A stretch of DNA of 64,000 nucleotides from Virgisporangium aurantiacum (GTDB lineage Bacteria; Actinomycetota; Actinomycetes; Mycobacteriales; Micromonosporaceae): contig NZ_BOPG01000081.1 in the NCBI RefSeq assembly GCF_016863635.1, positions 53,249-117,248 on the forward strand. Reading direction: 5' to 3'. The notes under the pieces are model-generated. The model worked only from the letters and a program-made list of their open reading frames with translations, was not told where the DNA came from and ran no database searches. A program made the translations under genes and the position numbers. Each line of letters starts with the position of its first letter. Position 1 is the stretch's first letter. Shown one piece after another: positions 35,493-44,469 of the stretch.

Positions 35493-35574
35493 GTGACCTC
35501 CATGGAGGACATGATGTTCTGTATCGAGGACACTAACATCGATCCGACGTTCTGACTGAAGGCGAGGGCGCCCC
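35493..35574. promoter_or_regulatory. Divergent promoter/operator region of the hydroxylase operon and IclR regulator
   Basis: The 82-base gap contains an inverted repeat GATGTT (35513-35518) / AACATC (35535-35540), repeated GAGGACA boxes and a pair GATGTTCTG / GACGTTCTG. It is notably AT-richer than its surroundings. A site for the adjacent IclR protein is plausible. Confidence 0.45.
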
Positions 35575-36333
35575 ATGACCGGTGACGTACCGGCGGTCGT
35601 CAACGCCGTGCGCCTCTTGGAACGGATCGCGCGCGACTGGCCCGAGCCGGTCCCGTCCGGTGCGTTGATCGAGGAACTCGGGCTCAACCGCAGCACCGCC
35701 TACAGCATTCTCGGCACCCTGCAGCGGGCCGGCTGGACCGTCACCGGTGGCGACCGCGGCGGCTGGTCGCTCGGTCCGCGGCTGCTGGCGATCGCACCCA
35801 GCGTCGAAGACCGGTTGACCGCGGTCCTCGGCGAGGAGCTCAACGACGTCAGCCGCCGGCTCGGCTTCCTCGCGTTCGCGGTGTCGCGCAACAGCAGCGA
35901 CGGCTACACCGTGATCGCGCGCGCCGAACGCGGCAAGGGCGTGCACATCTCCGTCGGTCTCGGCGAGACGTTCCCGTTCGCCGCGCCGGCCATCATGCGC
36001 TCGTTCCTCGCCTGGGGCGACCGGAGTCTGATCGACAAGCACGTGCTGCCGCCGTTCACGCCCGAGACCATCACCGACCCCGACCTGCTGCTCGTCGAGC
36101 TCGACCGGACGCGGGAGCGGGGCTACGGGATCAGCGTGCGCGAGTACGACCTCGGCCAGTCCGGCATCGCCGCGCCGGTGTTCGACGCCACCGGGCGGGT
36201 GGCGCTGGTGGTGTGCGCGCTGGGGTTCTCGTCGGAGCTCAACGAGAAGACGGTCGCCCATTTCGGCCCGATGGTCCGGGACTGCGCGCGGCGGATCACC
36301 GAGCGGACCGGCGGGCTGACACCCGTCACCTGA
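35575..36333 (+). CDS. IclR-family transcriptional regulator
   Basis: The 252-residue protein has an N-terminal winged helix-turn-helix (about 8-65, with LNRSTAYSILGTLQRAGW) and a C-terminal IclR effector-binding domain (about 80-245). It is divergent from the hydroxylase operon, the normal arrangement for a local regulator that responds to the pathway substrate. The ATG at 35575 follows GGCGAGGG. Its end overlaps the convergent LysR gene by 8 nt. Confidence 0.9.
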   Translation: MTGDVPAVVNAVRLLERIARDWPEPVPSGALIEELGLNRSTAYSILGTLQRAGWTVTGGDRGGWSLGPRLLAIAPSVEDRLTAVLGEELNDVSRRLGFLAFAVSRNSSDGYTVIARAERGKGVHISVGLGETFPFAAPAIMRSFLAWGDRSLIDKHVLPPFTPETITDPDLLLVELDRTRERGYGISVREYDLGQSGIAAPVFDATGRVALVVCALGFSSELNEKTVAHFGPMVRDCARRITERTGGLTPVT

Positions 36334-37255
36334 GCTTCTTCTGCACGGCCGCGGCCAACGCGCTCATGCGGGTGGCCGCGATCTCGACCACCGCGCGGGT
36401 CGCCGGCGACAGTTCGGCCGGTGGACGGTGGACGATCGCGTACGTCTCGTACATCATCGGCCGGAACGACGCCCAGCCCAGCGTCGGCGGGAGCCGGTCG
36501 CCGAGGCGCAGCAGCACGCCGCGCGAGATGATCGTGTCGGCCAGGCCGCTGGCGGCGATCTCCAGCGCCGTCTCGGCGTCCTCGACCTCGACCCGGGGCC
36601 GCAGCGTGGCGCCCGCCTCCTGCATGATCGCGGTGAGCCGGGTGCGGGTGGTGTCGTGCTCGCGCCAGCTGACGTCGGGCAGCACCAGGCTGTAGCCGGC
36701 GAGCTGGCGGGCGGTCACCGGGGCCTTCCGCCGGTCGGGCTCCGTGCTCACGAACACCACCTCGTCGCGGAGCACCGGGGTGACCGTCAGCGTCTCGTCC
36801 TCGACCGGCAGCGCGACCAGCGCGGCCTCGAGCCGGCCCCGGCGGATCTGCTCGACGATCTCGGCCGAGTTCTGGCCGACCAGTTCCAGCCGGACGCCGG
36901 GGTGCTTCCCGAGGACGTCGGCGACCATGTCGGCGCCCAGGTAGAAGCGGGCGGTGCGGAAGATCCCGAACCGGACCGTGCCGGTGAGCACTTTTTGTAT
37001 GCGGGCGACCGCGCGTTCGGCCTCACCGGCGGCGGCGAGGGTGGCGGCGGCGTGCGGCTGCAGCGCCGTGGCCGCCTCGGTGGGCACCAGGCCACGGCCG
37101 ACCCGGCGGAACAGGGTGGTGTCGAGCTGACGTTCGAGCAGCCGCACCTGCTCGGACAGCGACGGCTGGGCGTAACCGAGCGACGCCGCCGCGGCCGTGA
37201 ACGAGCCGTGTTCGAGGGTGGCCAGGAAGCAGCGGAGCTGATGCAGCGTCAGCAT
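36326..37255 (-). CDS. LysR-family transcriptional regulator
   Basis: The 309-residue protein begins with the LysR helix-turn-helix (LHQLRCFLATLEHGSFTAAAASLGYAQPSLSEQVRLLE) and continues with a periplasmic-binding-protein-like effector domain. It is divergent from the EamA exporter and probably controls it. A 15-base palindrome covers its own start codon, suggesting autoregulation. Confidence 0.92.
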   Translation of the reverse strand: MLTLHQLRCFLATLEHGSFTAAAASLGYAQPSLSEQVRLLERQLDTTLFRRVGRGLVPTEAATALQPHAAATLAAAGEAERAVARIQKVLTGTVRFGIFRTARFYLGADMVADVLGKHPGVRLELVGQNSAEIVEQIRRGRLEAALVALPVEDETLTVTPVLRDEVVFVSTEPDRRKAPVTARQLAGYSLVLPDVSWREHDTTRTRLTAIMQEAGATLRPRVEVEDAETALEIAASGLADTIISRGVLLRLGDRLPPTLGWASFRPMMYETYAIVHRPPAELSPATRAVVEIAATRMSALAAAVQKKLR

Positions 37256-37268
37256 AGGAATATCCTAT
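37254..37268. promoter_or_regulatory. LysR-type operator palindrome
   Basis: ATAGGA-ATA-TCCTAT fits the T-N11-A LysR box. It overlaps the LysR start codon and lies 59 nt upstream of the exporter gene. Confidence 0.65.
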
Positions 37269-37326
37269 AGATCATCAAGGAAAGACAGGCTACCCCTGTT
37301 GTCTGTCGGCCTTTAGCGTCGGTGGC

Positions 37327-38247
37327 ATGGGTTCCTCGTTCGGGCGTGGTGTCGTGCTGTGTCTGGTGTCGTCCACCTGCTTCGGCCTGTCGGCGATCTT
37401 CGCCAAGGAGGCGTACGCGGTGGGCGTCTCCGTACCGACGACGCTCGTCGGCCGGTTCGGGGTGGCGGCGGTGGTGCTGTGGGCGATCGTGCTCGTCCGG
37501 CGTACCCCGGTGCCGTCACCGCGGTTGGTTCTGGTGTGCGTGGGGCTGGGGCTGGCGTACGCGCTGCAGGCGGCGCTGTACTTCGGCGCGCTGGCGGCGG
37601 CCGACGCGTCACTGGTGGTGCTGCTGGTGTACGTCTACCCGGCGCTGACGATGGTGCTCGCCGTCGCGCTGCGGCGCGAGTCGCCCGACCGGCGCCGGAT
37701 GGCGGCGCTGGGGGTGTCGGGCGCCGGCCTGGTGCTGCTGCTCAACACCGGTGGCACGATGGGCACGGCCGGCACGCTCGGCGTGCTGCTGGCCCTGGGT
37801 GCCGCGGTCTGCTACGCGTTGTACCTGACCGCCGCCGAGGCCCAGCCGGCCAGCCTCGACCTGTTCATGCTCACCGCGATCGTGTGCACCACGTCGGCCG
37901 TCACGCTGGCCGGGTGGGGCGCGGTGACGGGCTCGCTCGCCGTCCCGCCCGTGGCCGGCCTGGCCTGGATCCTCGTGCTCGCCGTGGTGTCCACCGTGGT
38001 TCCGCTGGTGGTACTGCTGCTGGGCGTCCGCGCCGTCGGCGCCTCCACGGCGGCGATCCTCTCCTGCTTCGAGCCGGCGGTGGTGGTGGCCGTGGCCGCG
38101 GTGCTGTACGGCGAGCGGCTGAGCCCGGTGCAGCTGGTGGGCGGGGCGGCGGTGCTCGCGAGCGTGCTGATCCTGCAGGCCAAACGCCGCGGCGGTAAGC
38201 GCGATGCCGTGCTCCACCGCGACATGGCCACCGACCCGACCGCGTAA
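37327..38247 (+). CDS. EamA/DMT-family transporter
   Basis: The 306-residue membrane protein has about ten hydrophobic helices in two repeated five-helix EamA halves (a FAKEAY motif near residue 25 and GERLSPVQLVGG near residue 265). Drug/metabolite transporters of this type usually export small molecules such as amino acids. The substrate cannot be assigned. It is divergent from a LysR regulator, the standard pairing. Its end is 25 nt from the convergent GH9 gene. Confidence 0.9.
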   Translation: MGSSFGRGVVLCLVSSTCFGLSAIFAKEAYAVGVSVPTTLVGRFGVAAVVLWAIVLVRRTPVPSPRLVLVCVGLGLAYALQAALYFGALAAADASLVVLLVYVYPALTMVLAVALRRESPDRRRMAALGVSGAGLVLLLNTGGTMGTAGTLGVLLALGAAVCYALYLTAAEAQPASLDLFMLTAIVCTTSAVTLAGWGAVTGSLAVPPVAGLAWILVLAVVSTVVPLVVLLLGVRAVGASTAAILSCFEPAVVVAVAAVLYGERLSPVQLVGGAAVLASVLILQAKRRGGKRDAVLHRDMATDPTA

Positions 38248-38271
38248 CGCGCCGCCGCGCACCCACGGGCG

Positions 38272-39981
38272 TCAGCGGGTGAGGAGGGCCAGGGCGAGGA
38301 TGGCGGTGGCGGTGGCGTCCAGGGTGGGTTCGACGCTGGGCCACGCCGCAACGTCGTCGACATACCTCGCGCCGCGGCCGGTGAACCGCTCGAACGCGCC
38401 GGCGTGGCAGGGCTTCGCGCCGTCGGGGGTGGCCAGGTCGGCGAAGTCGGCCACGGCGGCCGGGCCGGCGACGACGGCGCCGGCCGGTGCGGTGCCGGTC
38501 AGGTTCGCGACGGGGTGCTGTGGGCACCTCGGGTACACGGCGCCGGCACCGACCACGAAGGACGTTCCCCACGCGTTGACGCCGAGCACCCACTGCACCT
38601 GGGCCCAGGCGTCGTCGACGGCGTCGGGGTCGCCCGTCACCCCGGCGTAGAGCGCGGCCGTCGCGGCCGTGCCGAACATGCGGGCCGTGGCGTCGCCCTC
38701 GGTGTAGTAGGCGCCGGCGCCGAACGGGTCGGCGGCGGCCTTGTCCCGAGCGACGTCCAGCCGCCGGCCGACGTCGGCGACCAGGTCGTCGTCGCCGAGT
38801 TCGAGGTGGGCCAGGGCGGTGGTGTCGTACAGGTGCAGCGTCGGCTCGTCGGCCGCGTCGTCGGGCCAGCGCGCGGCCAGGCGGCGCGCGTCGGCGTGCC
38901 ACTGCCCGGCGCGCGGGTCGTCGAGTGCCTCGCCGGCGTGGAACAGCTCGGCCGCGGCGAGTTCGAGGTCGTCGGCGCCGGAGGTCTCCGGGTAGTAGTC
39001 CGCGGGGAACGCGGTCACCAGCCGGTCTCCGCCGGCGGCGGCGTACACGGCGGCGGCGCGGTCGAGGTCTTCCCGGGCCTGGGTCGGCTCCGTGTCGGAA
39101 TACCGGCGGGCGGCGAGGGCGAAGGCCGCCGCCGTACGGCCCGCGAGGTTGCGGCTCACCGGTTCGCCGGGACGGTTCGCCGCGAACACCGGCCGGTTCG
39201 CGAGCAGCCGTTCGGGGCCGGTGCGGGCGTCGTCGGTCTGCGGCAACCGCCAGACGTCGTGGTCGCCGGCCAGCCCCGCGGTGCCGTCGCCGAGACCGAC
39301 CTGGGCCTGGAGGACGGCCCGCGCCGGGTCCCACATCCGGCGCAGCCAGTCGAGGCCGTGCTCGATCTCGGCCGTCCTGGCCGGATCCGGGCCGGCGACG
39401 CGGTCGGCCACCTGCAGGCACACCAGCGCGTAGGAGGTGGTCGCGGTCAGCTTCAGGTAGTCGCCCGCGTCGAACCAGCCGCCGGACGCGTCCACATAGG
39501 ACGGTGACGCGTCCAGGCCCGCGAACTCGTACACCTGGGCCCGCCGGTCGAGGCCGTGCGAGCCGTCGCGCTGGGACCGCAGGAACCCGGTCATCGACGC
39601 GACGAGCGGGGCGGCGACGTCGGATTCGACCGCGAACCCGACAGGCGCCACACCGGGAACAGCGAGGTGGTAGCGGCCGGGAGTGTCCACACTGGACAGA
39701 TCGATCGGACGAACGGACGGGTACGCGGCGTTCCAGCGCCCCCGGTCCGGTCCGGTGGTGCCGGTGAGCACCGTGGCTCCGGCGTCGTCGGTCACCGTGA
39801 ATGCCGCCGAGGGACCCATGAAGTACGCGGTCTTCGCCGTACCGACCGCGTACCCGGCCTGCGCGACGCGGAGCACGGTCGCCGGGCCGGGTGGCAACAA
39901 CGGCGGCGCGGCGGCCGCGGCGCAGGTGAACAGTGCCACCAGCGTCACGGCCGCCGCTCCGATTCGGTCGGCCACCCTCAC
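38272..39981 (-). CDS. Glycoside hydrolase family 9 (cellulase-type), secreted
   Basis: The 569-residue protein has a signal peptide, an N-terminal Ig-like (CelD_N) domain (about 35-125) and a GH9 (alpha/alpha)6 domain. GGWFDAGDYLKL supplies the catalytic base Asp. The VNAWGTSFVVG...YPRCPQHP segment matches the GH9 NPxxxSxxTG...PHHR region, with the second His and the Arg replaced. The SVEPTLDATA segment carries the acid Glu. It should cleave beta-1,4-glucan or a related polymer. The GTG at 39981 overlaps the deacetylase stop (GTGA), so the two secreted enzymes are coupled. Confidence 0.88.
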   Translation of the reverse strand: MRVADRIGAAAVTLVALFTCAAAAAPPLLPPGPATVLRVAQAGYAVGTAKTAYFMGPSAAFTVTDDAGATVLTGTTGPDRGRWNAAYPSVRPIDLSSVDTPGRYHLAVPGVAPVGFAVESDVAAPLVASMTGFLRSQRDGSHGLDRRAQVYEFAGLDASPSYVDASGGWFDAGDYLKLTATTSYALVCLQVADRVAGPDPARTAEIEHGLDWLRRMWDPARAVLQAQVGLGDGTAGLAGDHDVWRLPQTDDARTGPERLLANRPVFAANRPGEPVSRNLAGRTAAAFALAARRYSDTEPTQAREDLDRAAAVYAAAGGDRLVTAFPADYYPETSGADDLELAAAELFHAGEALDDPRAGQWHADARRLAARWPDDAADEPTLHLYDTTALAHLELGDDDLVADVGRRLDVARDKAAADPFGAGAYYTEGDATARMFGTAATAALYAGVTGDPDAVDDAWAQVQWVLGVNAWGTSFVVGAGAVYPRCPQHPVANLTGTAPAGAVVAGPAAVADFADLATPDGAKPCHAGAFERFTGRGARYVDDVAAWPSVEPTLDATATAILALALLTR

Positions 39982-42014
39982 CCGAGCTGCGGGACGACCG
40001 CGTCGAGGGCCTTGTCGACGGTGCTCACCGTGATGCCCTTCGCCTTGATGAGCGCGAGTTCGGCGTCGAGGTTCGCCGGAGTCACCGAGTACGTCGGGTC
40101 CTCCACCGCGCTGTTCGCGCCCACCTCGTGGTAGACCAGCACGAGCCAGGAGTTGTCCCGCTTCGCCTGGTCGATCCACAGGCCCACCTGCGCCGGCGTC
40201 GTGGTGCCGAGGATGTTCTGCACCTTGATGTTGTAGACGTCGGTGGCGTCCTTCGTGTTGAAGCCCTCGTCGGTGGACCGGTGCGAGCGGTAGTACGTCT
40301 TCGCGGTGCTCACCACGGTGCTGTTGTACTCACCGAACGGCGTGCAGAAGTTCTTCGCCACGCCCGGTCCCATCCAGCCGCGCAGGGCCGCCTGCGAGTC
40401 CTTCAGCTGCCGGTCGATCTCGGCGGCCGACAGCGTCGGCAGGTGCGGGTGGTCGATCGTGTGCGACGCGATCTCGTGCCCGCCGGCCTGGATCTGCTTC
40501 ATCTGGTCAACGGTCATGTACTGCGGGTCGGCGGTCTCGCCGGTCAGCATGTAGAACGTCGCCTTCATGCCGTACTTGTTCAGCGCCGGGATGCCGGCGG
40601 TGAACTGCGAGCGCCACGCGTCGTCGAACGTGAGGCTCACCCGCGCCTGGTCGAACTTCGCGGGCGTGTACTCGGTGAGCGACGCGTCGTCGTTGACGAG
40701 CCAGCCCTTCTTCGCGATCGGCTGGAACACGGTGAGCTTCGAGGCGCCCGCCGGCACGGTGTACGTCGCGTTGAGCTGTGCCCAGCCGGCCGAGGCCGGT
40801 GCGGCGGCGAGGAACGCGTACTGCACGGTGCCGTTGGTCATCGTCACCTCGACGTCGACCTCGGTGTCCACATTGGACTGGTACCAGCCCGTGTACTTGT
40901 ACGACTTGCCGGCGGTGACCGTCACCGGGTTCGGCCGCCAGGCGGCGTCGCCGCTCGTGTACGCGGTCACGTCGGTACGCGCACCCCGGCTGCCGCTGTG
41001 CGCGGCCGACGGGTACGTGAACTTCGTGGTGTTCGTGCCCCACTTCGACGACGTCCACGACGTGGGCGTGGCGCCCGAACCCGTCTCCAGGCCGGGGTTG
41101 GCGATCAGGTTGCCCGGCTGCGGCGGCGGTGGCGGCGGCGGGTTGCCGACCGGCGCGTTGTTCACCGTCACCGTGATGTCGGTCGACGCCTGGCCGCCGG
41201 CCGCGTTGCGCGCGGTCGCGGTGAGCTTGTACGCCTTGTTGGTGACGGTCTTCGTGTCCCACGTGGCCGCGAACGGCGCGGTGGTGTCCTCGGCGCCGAG
41301 CGCGACGTCGTCCACCTTGAACGTGACGCCGGTGGCGTCGCTGCTCGCGGTCGCCGTGACCTGCACGGTGCCGTTGACGGTCGCGCCGTTCGCCGGCGCG
41401 CTGATCGCGATCGTCGGCGGGGTGACCGGTGGCGGCGGGTTGGTCGGCGGCGTCGAGACGGTGGTGTCGGTGAGCGTGTACGCGTCGGTCTGCAGGCTGC
41501 CCTTGGCTTCCAGCACGTGGTACACCGAGACGCGCACCGCGCCGGTCGGCGGGGTGAAGCTCGCCGCCGCCTGCTTCCACGCCGCGCTCGCCGGCACGTC
41601 GGCCAGCCACACGTACGTCTCCTTGCCGGCGGCGTCGGTGTAGACGGCCTCCAGCGTCGTCGTCACGGTGCTGATGTACCAGTCCGCGAGCGCGTACTTG
41701 GTGCCGGCCTTGACCGGGATCGGCGCGCTCATCCACTTGGCGTCGCCGGTGGTGCGCGCCGTCATGGTGATGGCGAGGCTGCGTGCGCCGTCCTTGCCGC
41801 CGGTCTTCCAGGACTGGGTGACGGTGTTGGTGCCCCAGGCGCTGAACGTCCAGTCGGCCGGCGCGCTGCCGGTGGGACCCGCGGACTCGGCGCTGGGATT
41901 GCTGATGAGGTTCGTCGTGGCGGCCTCGGCCAGGACCGTTCGTAGCCCGACGATCGTCAGCCCGACGGTCAACGCTGCGACGATCGCGACCCGGCTCAGA
42001 CGGGAAGCACGCAT
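39978..42014 (-). CDS. Secreted polysaccharide deacetylase with carbohydrate-binding-like modules
   Basis: The 678-residue protein has a signal peptide (about 1-31), a CBM-like jelly-roll (about 35-180), a Pro linker, an Ig-like domain (about 195-290), a poly-Pro linker, a second CBM-like module and a C-terminal NodB deacetylase domain. NodB motifs visible are SLTFDDAW (Asp-Asp), HEIASHTIDHPHL (metal His pair) and CTPFGEYN. It probably removes acetyl groups from chitin-, xylan- or peptidoglycan-type polymers. The ATG follows GGGAGGACAGGCAC. It is co-translated with the GH9 enzyme, which suggests joint attack on a plant or fungal wall. Confidence 0.9.
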   Translation of the reverse strand: MRASRLSRVAIVAALTVGLTIVGLRTVLAEAATTNLISNPSAESAGPTGSAPADWTFSAWGTNTVTQSWKTGGKDGARSLAITMTARTTGDAKWMSAPIPVKAGTKYALADWYISTVTTTLEAVYTDAAGKETYVWLADVPASAAWKQAAASFTPPTGAVRVSVYHVLEAKGSLQTDAYTLTDTTVSTPPTNPPPPVTPPTIAISAPANGATVNGTVQVTATASSDATGVTFKVDDVALGAEDTTAPFAATWDTKTVTNKAYKLTATARNAAGGQASTDITVTVNNAPVGNPPPPPPPQPGNLIANPGLETGSGATPTSWTSSKWGTNTTKFTYPSAAHSGSRGARTDVTAYTSGDAAWRPNPVTVTAGKSYKYTGWYQSNVDTEVDVEVTMTNGTVQYAFLAAAPASAGWAQLNATYTVPAGASKLTVFQPIAKKGWLVNDDASLTEYTPAKFDQARVSLTFDDAWRSQFTAGIPALNKYGMKATFYMLTGETADPQYMTVDQMKQIQAGGHEIASHTIDHPHLPTLSAAEIDRQLKDSQAALRGWMGPGVAKNFCTPFGEYNSTVVSTAKTYYRSHRSTDEGFNTKDATDVYNIKVQNILGTTTPAQVGLWIDQAKRDNSWLVLVYHEVGANSAVEDPTYSVTPANLDAELALIKAKGITVSTVDKALDAVVPQLG

Positions 42015-42191
42015 GTGCCTGTCCTCCCGGAATGGTTCGAATGGGACGGCGTATCGCACCAAGCACTCTCGGTGAAGTCAACGAAGGCGCGCCCGACCGC
42101 GTCGGACCCCACGTGCGTCCGATCGGGCCGGCCTGCGCATATCGACGCGGGTCGCGGTGCCGGTCGGTCTCTTCGTCGTACCCCGTCCGGA

Positions 42192-42440
42192 TTAGCCCTT
42201 GTCGCGCTCGTGCCAGTACGACTCGTTGGCGCCGACGAACCACGCCCAGGCGTTGGCGTAGGTGGTCACCGCGGCGTGCTGCTCGGGCGTCCACCGGGGC
42301 GGTTCCCGGTCGGCCAGGTCCATCGGCACCCGCGCGTCGACGAAGCGTTGACGCGCCCGGCGAAGGTCGTCGAGGGCCTTCACGTAGCGGCGGCGGGCCT
42401 CCCGCAGCCCCGGGTCGGCGCTCATCCCGGGATCGTACAT
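42192..42440 (-). CDS. Small hypothetical protein, about 80 aa
   Basis: The short charged helical protein (82 residues from 42440, or 77 from the ATG at 42425) contains an ARRRYVKALDDLRRARQRF helix and a Trp-rich end (NAWAWFVGANESYW). No family is recognised. No clear Shine-Dalgarno is seen. Codon bias is normal for the genome, which supports a real gene. Confidence 0.5.
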   Translation of the reverse strand: MYDPGMSADPGLREARRRYVKALDDLRRARQRFVDARVPMDLADREPPRWTPEQHAAVTTYANAWAWFVGANESYWHERDKG

Positions 42441-42488
42441 GTGTTCTATGGGTCACCCGTACGGACCACTCCGGGCGAGAATGCGGCG

Positions 42489-43133
42489 GTGCCGGTTCCC
42501 AGAACGCGGAGCGCCCGGGGGATCGCCGTCGTAGCGGTCCTGGTGATCGTCGCGGCGATCGTCGCCCGCTGGAACCCGTGGCGGTACGTGTACCTCATGC
42601 CCGCCGCCGACTCGGGCGTCTTCCTCGGGGTGACGACGGCGGCGGTCGTCCTCCTCGGGATCGCCGCCCACGTCGCCCGGCCGCGACGGGTCATTAACGC
42701 CGTCACCGCGTGGCTGGTCGCGGCGATGCTCGTGCTCTGCGCGTGGCCGGTGTTCGACGCGGTGCACGACACCGGGTACGACCGGGGAGCCACGGCCGTC
42801 GTTGCCGCTTCTGCCGACGAACGGTTCGAGGTCGTCGCCGTCCGCTACACGGCCCGCGGTTCCACCTTCCACGTCGACCGGTACCGGCTCCGGTCGCGGG
42901 CCGGCGCGCTCAGCCGCCAGGCCGACCGGTTCCTGGTGGAGATCTACCAGAGCGGCGCGGCGTCCGCGCGGGGCGCGGTCGCCGCGGTCGGTTTCAGTGG
43001 ACCGCGTGAGGTCGAGATCCGGACCGCCGACGACAGCCGCTGGACGGTGACGTTCGACCCGCGCTCGCTGTCGCTCCCGCACACCCTCATGTGGAGCGAG
43101 ACCACCGGCTACGAATGGACGCGGCGGCGGTAG
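42489..43133 (+). CDS. Hypothetical membrane protein, 214 aa
   Basis: Three hydrophobic helices (about 10-30, 42-62 and 70-92) are followed by a beta-rich soluble domain of about 115 residues (FEVVAVRYTARGSTFHVDRYRL). No family is recognised. The 3' end overlaps the convergent transporter gene by 25 nt. It is divergent from the small gene at 42192. Confidence 0.6.
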   Translation: MPVPRTRSARGIAVVAVLVIVAAIVARWNPWRYVYLMPAADSGVFLGVTTAAVVLLGIAAHVARPRRVINAVTAWLVAAMLVLCAWPVFDAVHDTGYDRGATAVVAASADERFEVVAVRYTARGSTFHVDRYRLRSRAGALSRQADRFLVEIYQSGAASARGAVAAVGFSGPREVEIRTADDSRWTVTFDPRSLSLPHTLMWSETTGYEWTRRR

Positions 43134-44467
43134 TTCCGGGTCCGGGGCAGTTCCACCGCGACCGTCAGCACCGCCGCGACCGCGAGGCTCACCAGCGACG
43201 CGGACCAGCCGTTGGCCGGGTCGATGCCCAGGTCCTCCTGCCGGGCGGTCCACCACGCCGTCCAGCCGGCGCCGGTGCCGGCGAAGAACGTCGGCAGGGT
43301 CAACTGGTAGGCGACGAACCCGGCGATCCATGGAAGCAGCAGTGCCGGCCGGGCCGGCGCGTGCGTGGTGACGTCCCAGCCGGCCCGGGGGAGCACGAAG
43401 TACACCACCGCGAAGACGCCCACCAGCGGAACGAACACCGCGCCGATGAGGAACAGGAACGGCTCGTAGGCGGCGATGTCGAAGGTCAGCGCGAGCACCG
43501 TCGCGGTGACGCCGACGAGGCCGGCCAGCAGCCGCCGGTCGAGCCGGGCGGCGAAGTTCTGCGCGGACACGGCCGTCGAGTAGATGTTGGCGAACGCCTC
43601 GTCCAGTTCGACCACGACCAGGACCAGCACGGCGACGATCCCGAACGGGACGGCGAGCAGCGCGTCGACCACGTCGAGCCCCGCCGCGCCGTACGCGGCC
43701 AGGGCCAGGGCGCCCAGCGTGAACATCGCCACGGTCGCCGCGCCGTAGCCGATCGACGTGCCGAGCAGCGCCGAGCGGCCGTCGCGCGCGTGCCGGGTGT
43801 AGTCGGCCGCCAGCGGGAACCACGAGACCGGCAGCGCGATGACGATGTCGACGGCCGCCCAGAACGACACCGCGCCGTAGTCGTTGATCTCCGGCAGCGG
43901 GTGCCGGACGACCTCCACGAACAGGTACACCACCGCCGCGAGTGCCGCCCACACGGCGTAGCGCGCCAGGATCCGCGCGGCGGCGAGCGGGCGCAGCGCC
44001 ATCAGCGTGGCCAGCAGGCCGCCGGCGAGCACGAACGGCCAGCGCGGCAGGTCGAGCACGCGCGAGGCCGCCTCGGCGATGACGACGATCTCGAACGTGG
44101 CCCACCCGACGCACTGCACCAGGTTGAACACCGTCGGCAGGTACGACATCCGCCCACCGAGCAGGCCGCGCATCAGCACCATCGCCGGCACGCCCTCCCG
44201 GGCACCGGCGGCCGCGCCGAGCCCCAGCAGCGCCGAGCCGATGACCGCGCCGACGACGATCGCCGTGATGGTGGCCGCGAGCGGACGCCCGGGCAGCACC
44301 ACGTACATCGCCGCGACCGGCAGCAGCAGGCTGACGCCGAGGTTGCCCCACAGGCCCAGGCAGGCGCGCAGGTTCAACGTGCGGGGCGGGGGTTCGGTCA
44401 AGGAGAGCGGCGCCTCGGACTGCGCCGTGACAGGGCTGGCTGCGGGGCTGGTGGTCGACTCGCTCAC
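43109..44467 (-). CDS. cytX: NCS1-family transporter, CytX-type thiamine precursor uptake
   Basis: The 452-residue membrane protein has about twelve helices and the NCS1 cytosine-permease pattern (LWGNLGVSLLLPVAAM at the first helix, AADYTRHARDG in the loop). It lies directly behind a TPP riboswitch, which is the hallmark of CytX, a putative hydroxymethylpyrimidine transporter for thiamine salvage. The GTG at 44467 uses the GGGAG inside the riboswitch 3' end as Shine-Dalgarno. Repression by thiamine pyrophosphate at translation initiation follows from that layout. Confidence 0.9.
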   Translation of the reverse strand: MSESTTSPAASPVTAQSEAPLSLTEPPPRTLNLRACLGLWGNLGVSLLLPVAAMYVVLPGRPLAATITAIVVGAVIGSALLGLGAAAGAREGVPAMVLMRGLLGGRMSYLPTVFNLVQCVGWATFEIVVIAEAASRVLDLPRWPFVLAGGLLATLMALRPLAAARILARYAVWAALAAVVYLFVEVVRHPLPEINDYGAVSFWAAVDIVIALPVSWFPLAADYTRHARDGRSALLGTSIGYGAATVAMFTLGALALAAYGAAGLDVVDALLAVPFGIVAVLVLVVVELDEAFANIYSTAVSAQNFAARLDRRLLAGLVGVTATVLALTFDIAAYEPFLFLIGAVFVPLVGVFAVVYFVLPRAGWDVTTHAPARPALLLPWIAGFVAYQLTLPTFFAGTGAGWTAWWTARQEDLGIDPANGWSASLVSLAVAAVLTVAVELPRTRNYRRRVHS

Positions 44468-44469
44468 TG

